DNA from: Ignavibacteriales bacterium
GTDB lineage: Bacteria > Bacteroidota > Ignavibacteria > Ignavibacteriales > Ignavibacteriaceae
Direction: 5' to 3'
Assembly (NCBI GenBank): GCA_016709765.1
Contig: JADJMD010000009.1
Span: 186,001 to 250,000, forward strand
Length of the DNA: 64,000 bases
The notes below the pieces were generated by a model, which did not search any database, had not been told where the DNA came from, and saw only the letters and a list, made by a program, of their open reading frames with translations. Positions 16,955 to 26,110 of this stretch are shown here, piece after piece (position 1 is the stretch's first letter; every line of letters begins with the position of its first letter). Position numbers and translations under genes: made by a program.

Positions 16955-18652
16955 TTAATAACCAATTGCTGCCCCATAACCACGTGGATCGGTAGCACCA
17001 TAAAACACTTTATTTTCATAATCGATTACAATTCCTTCACATCTGCCAAGAGTTCTATTTTCACCAACAATATGTCCCTTGTTTTTTAGTGATTGAATCA
17101 CATCTAAACTTAAACCAAATCTTTCATAATTAATTACATCCGGCAGCCATTGATGATGAATGCGAGGCATATCAATAGCTTGCTGAATATCCATTCCAAA
17201 ATCTAAAACGTTAAGAATAACTTGAAGTACAACTGTTGATATTGTTGAACCGCCGGGCGATCCAACTACCATAAATGGTTTATCATCTTTCAATATTATT
17301 GTTGGAGACATTGAACTGAGCATTCTTTTATTTGGCTCGATTTTGTTTGCTTCACTTCCAATCAATCCAAACTGATTTGGTTCGCCTAATTTTGAACTAA
17401 AATCATCCATTTCGTTATTCAACAAGAATCCCGCACCTTCAACAACGATTTTAGAGCCGAAAGAAGAATTAATTGTTGTTGTTGTACTAACAGCGTTTCC
17501 AAACTTATCAACTATAGAGTAGTGAGTGGTCTCTTCACTTTCTGAATAAGAATTTTCATCACCTGGTAAAATCTCTGACGATGGGATGGCATAAATTTTT
17601 ATCTTATCACTAATATATTTTGCGTATTTTTTAGATACCAACCAATTTATTGGCACATTATAAAAGTCAGGATCACCAACATGTTTGGAACGGTCTGCAA
17701 AAGAAAACTTCATCACTTCAATAAGTTTATGAAAATATTCGCTACTACCCCATTCAACTTTTTCAAATGAATAGTTTTCCAAAATATTAAGCATTTGAAT
17801 AAGAGTAACACCACCGCCGCTAGGTGGGCCCATTGTGATTATTTTATAACCTTTGTAATCAGTTAAAATCGGGTTTCGTTCAATAGGCTTATAATTATTT
17901 AAATCATCAAGTGTTATAACTCCCTCAAGTTGTTTTATTTGACTTATTATTAATTCAGCAGTTTTACCGGAATAAAATCCTGAAGTACCGTTTTTTTTAA
18001 TCCTTTCTAAAGTGTTAGATAAGTCATTTTGAAAAAATAAATCTCCCTCAACAAATGCATTTCCATCTTTACTAAATATTTTTTTTGATGATTCGTATTG
18101 ATTAAAATATTCAAGTTCATACTCTATAGATTTTGCAAGTCTATACTCCAGCTCAAATCCATTTCTTGCTAAGTCAATTGCAGGCTGAATAACTTCAGCC
18201 AATGTTAACGACCCATATTTTTCAAGAGCATATATTAAACCTGCAACACTTCCAGGCACACCGGATGAAGTTACACCAAATTGACTTTTATCAGGCAAGA
18301 AATTTCCTAAAGAATCTTGAAAAATAAATTCATTTGCACCCGACGGAGCTTTTTCTCGGTAATCTATCGCTGTGTTTTTTCCATCATTTAAATGTATAAC
18401 CATAAATCCACCGCCGCCAATATTTCCTGCAGATGGATAGGTAACTGCAAGTGCAAACCCAACTGCGACTGCAGCATCAATCGCATTACCGCCTTTCTGC
18501 AAAATTTCCACACCAACTTTAGTGGCTAATTCACTTGCTGAGACAACCATTCCATTTTTTCCACGAACAGGATCTTTTGATTCAGAAAATAAACTTGAAG
18601 AAAGAAGTATATTTACAAATAATACAAGAATAATTTTAGAAAATGTTTGCAT
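16955..18652 (-). CDS. ggt: Gamma-glutamyltransferase
   Basis: The 565-residue proenzyme has a signal peptide (to about residue 22) and the Ntn-hydrolase fold. The self-processing site is Thr375 in EETTHYSIVDKFGNAVS; cleavage there would free the beta subunit with Thr375 as its nucleophile. The oxyanion and substrate regions SSMSPTI and GSPGGSTI are present. The enzyme hydrolyses or transfers the gamma-glutamyl group of glutathione and similar peptides in the periplasm. Its start overlaps the end of the MCE protein gene by 17 bp. Confidence 0.94.
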   Translation of the reverse strand: MQTFSKIILVLFVNILLSSSLFSESKDPVRGKNGMVVSASELATKVGVEILQKGGNAIDAAVAVGFALAVTYPSAGNIGGGGFMVIHLNDGKNTAIDYREKAPSGANEFIFQDSLGNFLPDKSQFGVTSSGVPGSVAGLIYALEKYGSLTLAEVIQPAIDLARNGFELEYRLAKSIEYELEYFNQYESSKKIFSKDGNAFVEGDLFFQNDLSNTLERIKKNGTSGFYSGKTAELIISQIKQLEGVITLDDLNNYKPIERNPILTDYKGYKIITMGPPSGGGVTLIQMLNILENYSFEKVEWGSSEYFHKLIEVMKFSFADRSKHVGDPDFYNVPINWLVSKKYAKYISDKIKIYAIPSSEILPGDENSYSESEETTHYSIVDKFGNAVSTTTTINSSFGSKIVVEGAGFLLNNEMDDFSSKLGEPNQFGLIGSEANKIEPNKRMLSSMSPTIILKDDKPFMVVGSPGGSTISTVVLQVILNVLDFGMDIQQAIDMPRIHHQWLPDVINYERFGLSLDVIQSLKNKGHIVGENRTLGRCEGIVIDYENKVFYGATDPRGYGAAIGY

Positions 18653-19544
18653 CTACATTTATACCATCATTTTTAAGCTGTTCAATAAGAATGGATGTGA
18701 GATCATTAACTTGCTTAAGAGTTTTTTTAAGATCATTAATTAAATTCTCATCATACAAAAGTTTTCCAACATTGTTTTGTTGATTCGTGGTTTCTTTTGT
18801 TAGATTATTCAGATCGGTAAGTAATGTATCACTTTTTTGAAAAACATTTTTTAGATCAACGAAAAGCTGATCTATGTTTTCTTTGTTACTTGAAAGAAGT
18901 TTATTACTGGTTTCAGTTAGTTCCATAGCGTTTTTAGATAATGATCTTATATCATTTCTATTTTCGGAAAGCATTATATTTAACTTTTCAGTTAGCTGGC
19001 TCAGATTTGATAATGATGTTTTAACATCCGAATTCATTTTTTCATCAGTAACATATTTGTTTAAAGAGTGAAGAGAAACTTTAACATCTTTTAGGATTGC
19101 AACTAAATCATCCTGTACGGACCCAAACAATGACATAACTGAAGGAATATCTGCATAAAAAGTTCCAATACTAATATTGTTTTTATTAAAAGATGTTGAT
19201 GAAGTTCCAGGAAAAACTTCAATTTTTTTTCCACCCATTAAATCCAACATCGATATCGCAAAAGATGCATCCTCTTTTAATTGTATATCATTTGCAACAG
19301 AAAGCTCAACAACCACATTATTTGGTTCAACTAACATTTCTTTAACATAACCTTTTCGCAAACCATTAACAGTTACTTGATCTCCAATTTCAAGACCCGA
19401 AACGTTGGTGAATCTGACTTTTATTAACTGTTCATTTGATTGTAAAGAGAAATTTTTTGCCCAACCTAAAATCCAAATAAAAACTAAAATCCCCGCAAGA
19501 ACCGTAAGTCCCACTCTTATTTCAGTTTTTCTTTCATCTTTCAT
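18636..19544 (-). CDS. MCE/MlaD family lipid-transport substrate-binding protein
   Basis: The 302-residue protein has a single N-terminal membrane anchor (about 11-28), one MCE domain (about 38-115; VRFTNVSGLEIGDQVTVNGL) and a long helical region (about 140-300) likely to form a coiled coil. MlaD-type proteins form hexameric rings that carry phospholipid or other hydrophobic molecules between inner and outer membranes. The partner permease (MlaE) and ATPase (MlaF) are not in view downstream, so they may lie elsewhere. The last 17 bp overlap ggt. Confidence 0.88.
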   Translation of the reverse strand: MKDERKTEIRVGLTVLAGILVFIWILGWAKNFSLQSNEQLIKVRFTNVSGLEIGDQVTVNGLRKGYVKEMLVEPNNVVVELSVANDIQLKEDASFAISMLDLMGGKKIEVFPGTSSTSFNKNNISIGTFYADIPSVMSLFGSVQDDLVAILKDVKVSLHSLNKYVTDEKMNSDVKTSLSNLSQLTEKLNIMLSENRNDIRSLSKNAMELTETSNKLLSSNKENIDQLFVDLKNVFQKSDTLLTDLNNLTKETTNQQNNVGKLLYDENLINDLKKTLKQVNDLTSILIEQLKNDGINVDANIF

Positions 19545-19592
19545 AAAATTCTTTCAGCACTTATTTATTATTATTTTTACTCTGCTAAAATA

Positions 19593-20885
19593 CTAATTAT
19601 CTGCGGCAGTATTTAATTTTTCTAGTATAACTTTTTTTATTCTTTTGTTTTGAACTTCATTAACAACGAACTTTATTCCATAATCAATAAATGTAAAATT
19701 GTCTTTAGGGATACTGCCCGCTTTGCTAAGAATAAACCCACCAAGTGTATCATAATCATCGTCTTTAACTAAAATATTAACACCAAGTGTTTCATTTATT
19801 TCTTCAAGTTTTGTTTTACCGAGTGCCATAAATCTATTGTCATCAATTTTTATGAGATGATTTTCTTCTTTATCAAACTCATCCCAAATATCACCAACAA
19901 CTTCTTCAATAATATCTTCTAATGTAATCAATCCGGCAGTTCCACCGTACTCATCTACAACAATGGCAAGATGTACTTTCTTTTCTTGAAATTCTTTTAG
20001 CAACTCATTAATTAATTTGGTTTCGGGAATGAACAAGGGTTTTTTTATCAACGATTTCAGCGAGAAGTTTTTAACTAACTCAGGTGATTTTATAAATAGA
20101 AGCAAATCTTTTGCAAAAATAACTCCAACAATCTCATCAATACTATCCATATAAACCGGTATCCTGCTGTGTCCGGATTTGGTAATTACGGTTACAATTT
20201 TATCATAATCATCATCAACTGAAACAGCTTTAATATCAACCCTGGGAGTCATAACTTCATTAACGCTTAGTCCCGCAAATGAAACCAAACTGCTTATTAG
20301 TGAATGTTCATCATCTTCAATAGTGCCCTTTTCTTTTCCGATATTGGCAAGATCGATCAACTCTTCTTTTGTTAAAGCAGATTTACTTTTATCAAAGCTG
20401 AGTTTGGATGAAGAGATTTTTATTATTTCAGTTATTGATTCTGCAATAGGATAGATCATGATACTGCAAAGATTTAATGGAACGGCAATAAATTTTGCAA
20501 ATGCAAAAGGATTTTTTGAAGCAATGACTTTTGGGAACAATTCACCAAATAGTAATATCAAAATTGTAATTACAACTATCTGTATTACTAAAATAATATC
20601 CATGGACATATTAAAATAAGCAGCAACATCCATAGCTAAAGAAACAGCAACAATTGAAACCGCAACGTTAACTAGTGTATTACCAATCAGAATTGTAACA
20701 AGAAGTCTTCGGGGAAAATTTATAAGATTTGTTAAGTAGCGATAGATGAAACCTGATTTATCCAAACCAGATTCAAGCTGCTTTCTATCCAATGAAAATA
20801 AGGCTACTTCTGAGCCGGAAAAAAAAGCCGAGCTCAGAAGTAGAAAAAAAATCAAAACAAGTTTAATACTCCAATCAAGATCCAA
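19593..20885 (-). CDS. CorC/HlyC family transporter-associated protein (DUF21, CBS pair, CorC domain)
   Basis: The 430-residue protein has an N-terminal DUF21 membrane domain with about four segments (residues 5-180). A cytoplasmic CBS pair follows (EVMTPRVDIKAV... and IPETKLINELLKEF...EYGGTAGLITLEDIIEEVVGD, given here in parts), then a C-terminal CorC_HlyC domain. Related proteins (CNNM/CorC/MpfA) export Mg2+ or Co2+; the older haemolysin label is misleading. The start is read as TTG at 20885, since no ATG fits, with AGGA about 14 bp upstream. It lies 28 bp downstream of ssb. The transported ion is inferred from family members only. Confidence 0.88.
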   Translation of the reverse strand: MDLDWSIKLVLIFFLLLSSAFFSGSEVALFSLDRKQLESGLDKSGFIYRYLTNLINFPRRLLVTILIGNTLVNVAVSIVAVSLAMDVAAYFNMSMDIILVIQIVVITILILLFGELFPKVIASKNPFAFAKFIAVPLNLCSIMIYPIAESITEIIKISSSKLSFDKSKSALTKEELIDLANIGKEKGTIEDDEHSLISSLVSFAGLSVNEVMTPRVDIKAVSVDDDYDKIVTVITKSGHSRIPVYMDSIDEIVGVIFAKDLLLFIKSPELVKNFSLKSLIKKPLFIPETKLINELLKEFQEKKVHLAIVVDEYGGTAGLITLEDIIEEVVGDIWDEFDKEENHLIKIDDNRFMALGKTKLEEINETLGVNILVKDDDYDTLGGFILSKAGSIPKDNFTFIDYGIKFVVNEVQNKRIKKVILEKLNTAADN

Positions 20886-20913
20886 ATATTATCAAATCCT
20901 ATTTTTAGAACAT

Positions 20914-21339
20914 TTAAAACGGAAGATCATCATTTGATTCAATTGGAGGCATTTCATTTACTGCACCTTGATCAGAAGCATTATTTTCCGAATAATTGCT
21001 GCCGTCACTGGAACTATCTAAAGGAATTATTTTTTCTGAAATCACATCTGTTGAGTAACGTTTGATGCCCTCTTTATCAGTGTAATCACGTTTGGTCAAT
21101 CTTCCCTCAACGTATACCTTACGACCTTTTTTTAAGTTTTCTTTCATATAATCCGACATATTAAAAACCGTTATGTTATGCCAGGTTGTTTCATTAACCC
21201 AGTTCCCATCTTTTCCTTTATATCCATTTGTAGTAGCCATAGAAAAATTAGAGATAGAAACATTACCAGTAGTAAAACGGGTTTCAACATCACGCCCAAG
21301 GTTACCAATAAGCATAATTTTATTTAATGAAAAAGCCAT
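20914..21339 (-). CDS. ssb: Single-stranded DNA-binding protein
   Basis: The OB-fold is recognisable (LNKIMLIGNLGRDVETRFT, WHNITVFNMSDYMKENLKKG, VYVEGRLTKRDYTDKEG), followed by a disordered Ser/Asn-rich linker and the acidic tip DDLPF that recruits repair and replication proteins. The frame can be extended to a TTG at 21351. However, the ATG at 21339 follows a perfect GGAGG with 6-bp spacing and gives MAFSLNKIM, so it is chosen (141 residues). It coats single-stranded DNA during replication and repair. It is divergently oriented from the pilin-like operon, with about 370 bp between. Confidence 0.95.
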   Translation of the reverse strand: MAFSLNKIMLIGNLGRDVETRFTTGNVSISNFSMATTNGYKGKDGNWVNETTWHNITVFNMSDYMKENLKKGRKVYVEGRLTKRDYTDKEGIKRYSTDVISEKIIPLDSSSDGSNYSENNASDQGAVNEMPPIESNDDLPF

Positions 21340-21707
21340 ATAAGCCTCCAATTTATTTTAAAGTTGATGTATTTAATTATTTTTAAATATTGAATCATTT
21401 CTAATTCTAATTTAGGATTTGTTTGTCTAAAATTCCATAGTATATATCATCATAAGTTTTTATAAGTAAAGAAGTTATGTAAAAATTACCGCCTCATTTG
21501 GGATTAATCTTGTCAGTGATTCACTACTTGTCAGAAAAAAAACAAACATCCAAAATAATCTGTAATCAAATCTTTGAAAGCACCAATTTTCTCAAATTCA
21601 TACATAAAATAAATCTCATCTAATTTAATAAGACAAGAATTATCAATGTTTCTTGGCTTGAAACTTGAAACTATCTCTCTAATTATTTAAAAAATTGGTT
21701 TAATAGA
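21340..21707. promoter_or_regulatory. Divergent intergenic region between ssb and the pilin-like operon
   Basis: About 370 bp without a plausible gene; it must hold the promoters of ssb (minus) and the pilin-like operon (plus). A direct repeat CTTGTCAG occurs at 21509-21516 and 21527-21534 with the palindrome GTGATTCAC (21516-21524) between, a possible operator. A weak TTGAAA-16-TAATTA promoter-like pair lies at 21660-21687, close to the first ATG. No riboswitch or terminator structure was recognised. Confidence 0.45.
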
Positions 21708-22226
21708 ATGAATACGGGACAGACAATGCTTGCAATGGGTGCAATGATGTTGCTATCATTTTTAGTTTTAAGATTTAATAGCATTCATTTGACTTCAGCT
21801 CAAGCATCATATAACTCAAAATTTGGAATTGTTGCCACATCCTTGGCAAATTCGCTAATAGAAGAAGCTAAGGATAAAGCATTTGATGCTGTAGCATTAG
21901 ATACTACCAAAACAATAACTAGTGCGTCGGATTTCTCAACAACCCTTGGCAAAGAAACTGGTGAAGTTTATCCTGATTTTAATGATTTTGATGACTATAA
22001 CAATTTGTATTATCCGGACTCACTCTCATTAAAAAATCCACAGACTGGTGCCGCAACAATTTTTGAAATACGTTCGAAGGTTGTTTATGTATCTGATGCA
22101 AACCCGGATGTTACTTCAGGTATAAAGACTTATCATAAAAAAATGACGGTTTCTGTAATTAGTTCGGCTATGATGGATACAGTTAAACTTACAACCGTTT
22201 TTAGTTTTTGGACATTATTAGAATAA
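21708..22226 (+). CDS. Pilin-like protein (PilV-like)
   Basis: The 172-residue protein has a long hydrophobic N-terminal helix (about residues 7-24) after a four-residue leader ending in Gly (MNTG). A PilV/MSHA-like stretch ATSLANSLIEEAKDKAFDAV follows, and then a small soluble domain. This is the architecture of type IV minor pilins. The conserved Glu at position 5 of mature pilins is missing, so classification rests on layout. It is the first gene of a compact three-gene plus-strand operon (17 and 11 bp gaps) ending at a terminator at 24121-24150. No pilus ATPase, platform protein or prepilin peptidase gene is in the window. Confidence 0.6.
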   Translation: MNTGQTMLAMGAMMLLSFLVLRFNSIHLTSAQASYNSKFGIVATSLANSLIEEAKDKAFDAVALDTTKTITSASDFSTTLGKETGEVYPDFNDFDDYNNLYYPDSLSLKNPQTGAATIFEIRSKVVYVSDANPDVTSGIKTYHKKMTVSVISSAMMDTVKLTTVFSFWTLLE

Positions 22227-22243
22227 AGAAGTAAAGGATTGTA

Positions 22244-22840
22244 ATGGGTTACACAACAATATTAGATATAGTAGGCGCAACAATTATCGGGGGTATACTA
22301 TTACTAAATCTATTAAAATTAAATGAAAATGTTTATGCTGTAGATAATGCAACAGGCCATGACGTGAATCTTCAAGTTGAAGTAGTTAACGTTGCAAATA
22401 TCGTTGATGGTGACTTTAATAAAATTGGATATTGCGCTAATCCAATGAATATGAATGATGATCCAAAAGTTACACTTGCAGACACTTCTTCAATAAAAAT
22501 AGTTTTTGATGTTGATAGAGATGGTGATTATGATACTGTATATTATTTTGTGAGTGCTACTAGTGTTTTAAACAACACTCCGAATCCGAGAGATAGGATT
22601 TTATATAGAAAAGTTAACTCTGATTTACCATATATAGTTAGTAATAATATTACAGAATTTAAGTTTCAATATCTTGGTGCTTTATATGATTCACTAGCAA
22701 CGCCCCTTGCCTCACCGGGATTGGCGACTTATATAAAAATATCCTTCAGAGTAGAAGATCCATTTGCTTTTGATGAAAAATACACTGAAGCGTTCTGGCG
22801 TAGATTAACTGTGACATCAAAAAATTTAAAAAGAAACTAG
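22244..22840 (+). CDS. Pilin-like protein (PilW-like)
   Basis: The 198-residue protein begins with MG followed by a hydrophobic helix (TTILDIVGATIIGGILLLNL) and then a soluble domain. The region VVNVANIVDGDFNKIGYC resembles PilW-type minor pilins, which often have a DFxxxGY segment after the helix. The later part reads as a beta-rich domain (KIVFDVDRDGDYDTVYYFV, LYRKVNSDLPYIVSNNITEF). It is the second gene of the pilin-like operon. The assignment is by position and pattern, and sequence identity to known PilW is probably low. Confidence 0.58.
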   Translation: MGYTTILDIVGATIIGGILLLNLLKLNENVYAVDNATGHDVNLQVEVVNVANIVDGDFNKIGYCANPMNMNDDPKVTLADTSSIKIVFDVDRDGDYDTVYYFVSATSVLNNTPNPRDRILYRKVNSDLPYIVSNNITEFKFQYLGALYDSLATPLASPGLATYIKISFRVEDPFAFDEKYTEAFWRRLTVTSKNLKRN

Positions 22841-22851
22841 AGGTACACACA

Positions 22852-24096
22852 ATGGGCGGCAAAATATCCGTAATACTTGTAATGTTATTTAGTGCTTTAT
22901 TTGCATTATTTGGAAGAAACATTCTAAATAATAGTGTAACCATAACAGAAAATTTTTCTGATTATTATAGCGTTACAAGAGCTCAAAGTATTGCGATTAG
23001 CGGAGCTAATATGGCAATAAATAAACTTTATCTTAACAAAACCTGGATGGCTGGATTTTCCAATATTTCCTTTGCGGATGGGTCATACGATGTTGATATA
23101 GACACTGTTGGTTGGGATAGCCGAAGAATAACATCAGTTGGAACTTACAATGGTGTTTCTAAAAAGGTTGAGATACTGTTAGAACCAGAAAATTTTGCTC
23201 TTTTTGGAAACTTCTACAATGTATTTGGAAGTGTTTGGGCAGCAACTGGTGATACTTTTTCAGGAAGGTTTCATGCAAATGATTGGGTAAACTGTTATTA
23301 CAATCCAGTCTTTTTAGGTCCAGTTACCACTTCAAAAGGAATTAAACTTTATAACGCAAGTTCCCATCCTGAATTTTTTGGTGGTACTAAAATTACTGAA
23401 CCAGTTCCGCTTACTTTTGATACTTCTGTAATTAGGACGGCGGCTTATGATAATGGTAAGATTTTCAGAGATTCAACTAATTCTGGTAAAGTCACTACTG
23501 TTGATTTAAATTTTTTGGCAGATGGTAATGTAAAGTATAGACTCAAACTTGGATCAGGTGCTTATACTGGATATAGTACTGTTCCCCTAACAACATTAGC
23601 ACCAAATGGTGTAATTTATGTTGAAAAAGGGAATTTAAATGTTCAAGGAACCTTAAATGGTAGAGCTACAATAGTTGCATCGCAAAAAGGAGATGCGAGT
23701 GCTGGTCAGATTTTTATTACTAACAGTATTACCTATGAAAAAGATCCATTAACCAATCCAGCCTGTGATGACATGCTTGGTATGGTTGCTGAAAACAAGG
23801 TAACTGTAACAAAGGATATTACCCGAGGTGATATCACAATACATAGCTCGATATTTTCACAAAAAGATGGACTTGTTATTCAGGATTATGCTTCGTACCC
23901 CGCAGCTTACAAAATGAATTTGGTTGGTGGAATAATTGGACAGAATGTACAAGCTACGGCAAAATACAATAGTTCCGGTATCCCTACCAACGGTTATAGT
24001 TACGTTCATAAATATGACCAAAGATTTACGAAAGTTAGACCACCATTTTTTCCTAGCACAAAATACTTTAGAGTCGTAAGCTGGTACGAAGAATAA
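22852..24096 (+). CDS. Pilin-like protein (PilX-like) with large C-terminal domain
   Basis: The 414-residue protein starts MGG, then a hydrophobic helix (about 5-24), then SVTRAQSIAISGANMAINKLYLNK, which is split here but matches the SxxxAxxxAxxGaxxA pattern of PilX-type minor pilins. The long C-terminal part contains YVEKGNLNVQGTLNGRATIV and later DDMLGMVAENKVTV, resembling DUF4900-type domains attached to PilX-like proteins. This suggests a tip or adhesion role. It is the last gene of the three-gene operon, followed by a strong palindromic terminator. Glu5 of mature pilins is again absent. Function is inferred from layout only. Confidence 0.58.
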   Translation: MGGKISVILVMLFSALFALFGRNILNNSVTITENFSDYYSVTRAQSIAISGANMAINKLYLNKTWMAGFSNISFADGSYDVDIDTVGWDSRRITSVGTYNGVSKKVEILLEPENFALFGNFYNVFGSVWAATGDTFSGRFHANDWVNCYYNPVFLGPVTTSKGIKLYNASSHPEFFGGTKITEPVPLTFDTSVIRTAAYDNGKIFRDSTNSGKVTTVDLNFLADGNVKYRLKLGSGAYTGYSTVPLTTLAPNGVIYVEKGNLNVQGTLNGRATIVASQKGDASAGQIFITNSITYEKDPLTNPACDDMLGMVAENKVTVTKDITRGDITIHSSIFSQKDGLVIQDYASYPAAYKMNLVGGIIGQNVQATAKYNSSGIPTNGYSYVHKYDQRFTKVRPPFFPSTKYFRVVSWYEE

Positions 24097-24120
24097 AGTA
24101 TTTTTATAAATATTTATTTA

Positions 24121-24150
24121 AAAGGCTGTTAATATTAACAGCCTTTTTTT
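24121..24150 (+). terminator. Intrinsic terminator of the pilin-like operon
   Basis: A perfect 26-bp palindrome (24121-24146, AAAGGCTGTTAAT and its complement) is followed by a run of Ts to 24150. It lies 25 bp after the stop of the third pilin-like gene and a few bases before the end of the convergent SPOR lipoprotein gene, so it may serve both directions. Confidence 0.85.
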
Positions 24151-24154
24151 ATAA

Positions 24155-24571
24155 CTATTTATTAACCGTTATAATCCAAGCATCAACAAATTCTTGCAGT
24201 TTCCACAAGTTATTTCGTACTTCTTCTGCTTCTGATCTTGATTTGAAAAAAGGAACAACTTGAACTAAATACAGTTTAGTACTCTCACCGTAAACAACAC
24301 TATACTTATAATTTGTCTTATTTCTACTCAATTGAGCAAAATCTAAAGCGTTATCTTCAGTTGTAAACGCTCCAATTTGAACAACATAATAGGCTTCTTT
24401 TAGAGTTGGATACTCCCCTGTCTTAGGAACTTCAATTGTTTTTTCTTCGGGAACTTCATCAAAAATATAAATTTGCTTTTCGTCCTCAGAATTTTGTTGT
24501 GAAGTTGAACATCCTGCAATAAAATAACAAGCTGAAATTATTAGTAATGACTGGATAAAATATATTTTCAT
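24155..24571 (-). CDS. SPOR domain lipoprotein
   Basis: The 138-residue protein has a lipoprotein signal ending in the lipobox IAGC (Cys near residue 21). A short acidic linker follows and then a C-terminal SPOR domain (about 62-136; YYVVQIGAFTTEDNALDFAQ, KLYLVQVVPFFKSRSEAE). SPOR domains bind glycan strands lacking stem peptides, usually at the division septum. A lipoprotein with this domain is expected in the outer or inner membrane facing peptidoglycan, for example like RlpA or DedD in division. No catalytic domain is present. It stands alone between two terminators. Confidence 0.88.
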   Translation of the reverse strand: MKIYFIQSLLIISACYFIAGCSTSQQNSEDEKQIYIFDEVPEEKTIEVPKTGEYPTLKEAYYVVQIGAFTTEDNALDFAQLSRNKTNYKYSVVYGESTKLYLVQVVPFFKSRSEAEEVRNNLWKLQEFVDAWIITVNK

Positions 24572-24603
24572 TAAATGTGCCTCATTTTTTTTTCAAAAAC
24601 TAC

Positions 24604-24631
24604 AAAAAAAGGGATGGCAATACCATCCCTT
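24604..24631 (-). terminator. Intrinsic terminator downstream of the SGNH lipoprotein gene
   Basis: On the minus strand AAGGGATGG, a TATTG loop and CCATCCCTT form a 9-bp stem, followed by seven Ts. It ends the FadL-SGNH transcription unit about 20 bp past the stop codon at 24653. Confidence 0.85.
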
Positions 24632-24652
24632 AATAAGAACTATTAATTATTT

Positions 24653-26095
24653 TTAGAATAATAAATGATCAAATACTTCACTTGGTATTATTGGATAACC
24701 ATTTTTATAACTAATCTTTCCCGAAAAATAAATGCTACCTGGAATTGTTGAAACATCTACAAAGGGAATATTAGCGCCAAACTTTGCATTGATTACTTTT
24801 ATAAATTCGTTAGCCACAATACCGTGAGCTTGATTTGAAGGATGAACTCCATCTAAACTGAATAAGCCGCCCGTAATAAAAAATGTTTTAAATTTGATAC
24901 CATTTACAATTGTTCCGTTTGCAAAATCTCCAGCTCTAAACTCATTGAATTTTGTATTTATATCTACTAAACCAAATCCAAAATTTTGAGCTAAGGTTGC
25001 TATTGTTGTATTATAAGCTGAAACAGCATTATTAGCAACAGTAATTTCATCTGGATCTAAAACGAATGCATTTGGAAAAGGATTCTGCGGATGGAAACCA
25101 AATGGTTTTGTTGTATCAATTCCGGCTGGTAATCCTGGGAAATTATTATCCTTATAAAACTTGCCAGTAGCCTGTCCTAAAAGAGGGGCGTATGTACTGC
25201 CTTTTAAGGTTACTAAAACATTACCAACAAGTAAATTTTGTTGTGTTGCTGAACCACTTCCTACTCCAGTTTCACCGGCTTTTTGATAGACAAATCCTAA
25301 AGGTAAAGTACTCCAAGGAATATTTGTATTAATTGCCATTTGTGCACCAACAGTGGTAAAGAAAGGTATTGCCGTAACACTTGGAATATTTGCAACAACA
25401 ACTTTAGCACCAGTTTGGGTAGCGTATTGATTTAATCCTTGAGAAATACCACCAAATAATTGTCCAAACTGTGTTGAAGAAGTTGGAGCCGCAGGCGACG
25501 TTCCACCACTTGTTGCGTAACCAAGTACATCATTATTTCCTATCCATAATGTAATAAAAGTAGGTGCTAATGATAACGCTTGCTCTAATTGTGTACCTTT
25601 ATTTAAGGCGCTATTTCTTAAAATCACATCAAAGTATGGATTTGGTGCGTTAGCAAATAATGCTGAAGCACAATTTGTAGAATTTGTCGCAAATAAAACA
25701 TCATAGGTTAAAGCCCCTGGAACACCAAGATTATTATATGGTGCTGGATAGTTTGCATTTAATAATGATCCGTTTGAGGGATTGTAATAAATAGTTGGCG
25801 CTAAGTTTAAGAGTTCCATTCTTCCGCCTAATCCAGGATCAGAGACGTAAGGTATTGCATAAGGCGTACCAACCTGTTGAGCAATTAAATTACCATAGCT
25901 ATACATTTGACCACTTTGATAAATAGTTCCGCTTTGGTAACCAGCAGTAATACTGTTACCAATCGAAACAAAACGTGCAAAGTTAGCATTTCCACTAACG
26001 GCATTTTGTACAGGAGAATCTAACTCTGTGTAGTCATCACAACTAATAATTAGAAGAGCAGTTAATATTAAAATTGATAATAATTTCATTTTCAT
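24653..26095 (-). CDS. SGNH/GDSL-family outer-membrane lipoprotein
   Basis: The 480-residue protein has a lipoprotein signal with lipobox LIISC. Block I follows shortly as FVSIGNSITAGYQ, with GNS in place of the usual GDS. Block III is WIGNNDVLGY, and block V near residue 420 is DGVHPSNQAH, so the Ser-Asp-His triad of an SGNH hydrolase is complete. The family cleaves esters (lipids, acetylated sugars). It follows the FadL gene by 15 bp and the pair ends at one terminator, so the enzyme probably works at the outer membrane on a hydrophobic substrate handled by FadL. That coupling is inference. Two nearby ATGs (26095, 26089) could start it. Confidence 0.85.
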   Translation of the reverse strand: MKMKLLSILILTALLIISCDDYTELDSPVQNAVSGNANFARFVSIGNSITAGYQSGTIYQSGQMYSYGNLIAQQVGTPYAIPYVSDPGLGGRMELLNLAPTIYYNPSNGSLLNANYPAPYNNLGVPGALTYDVLFATNSTNCASALFANAPNPYFDVILRNSALNKGTQLEQALSLAPTFITLWIGNNDVLGYATSGGTSPAAPTSSTQFGQLFGGISQGLNQYATQTGAKVVVANIPSVTAIPFFTTVGAQMAINTNIPWSTLPLGFVYQKAGETGVGSGSATQQNLLVGNVLVTLKGSTYAPLLGQATGKFYKDNNFPGLPAGIDTTKPFGFHPQNPFPNAFVLDPDEITVANNAVSAYNTTIATLAQNFGFGLVDINTKFNEFRAGDFANGTIVNGIKFKTFFITGGLFSLDGVHPSNQAHGIVANEFIKVINAKFGANIPFVDVSTIPGSIYFSGKISYKNGYPIIPSEVFDHLLF

Positions 26096-26110
26096 TTTCT
26101 TTATTTCTCC

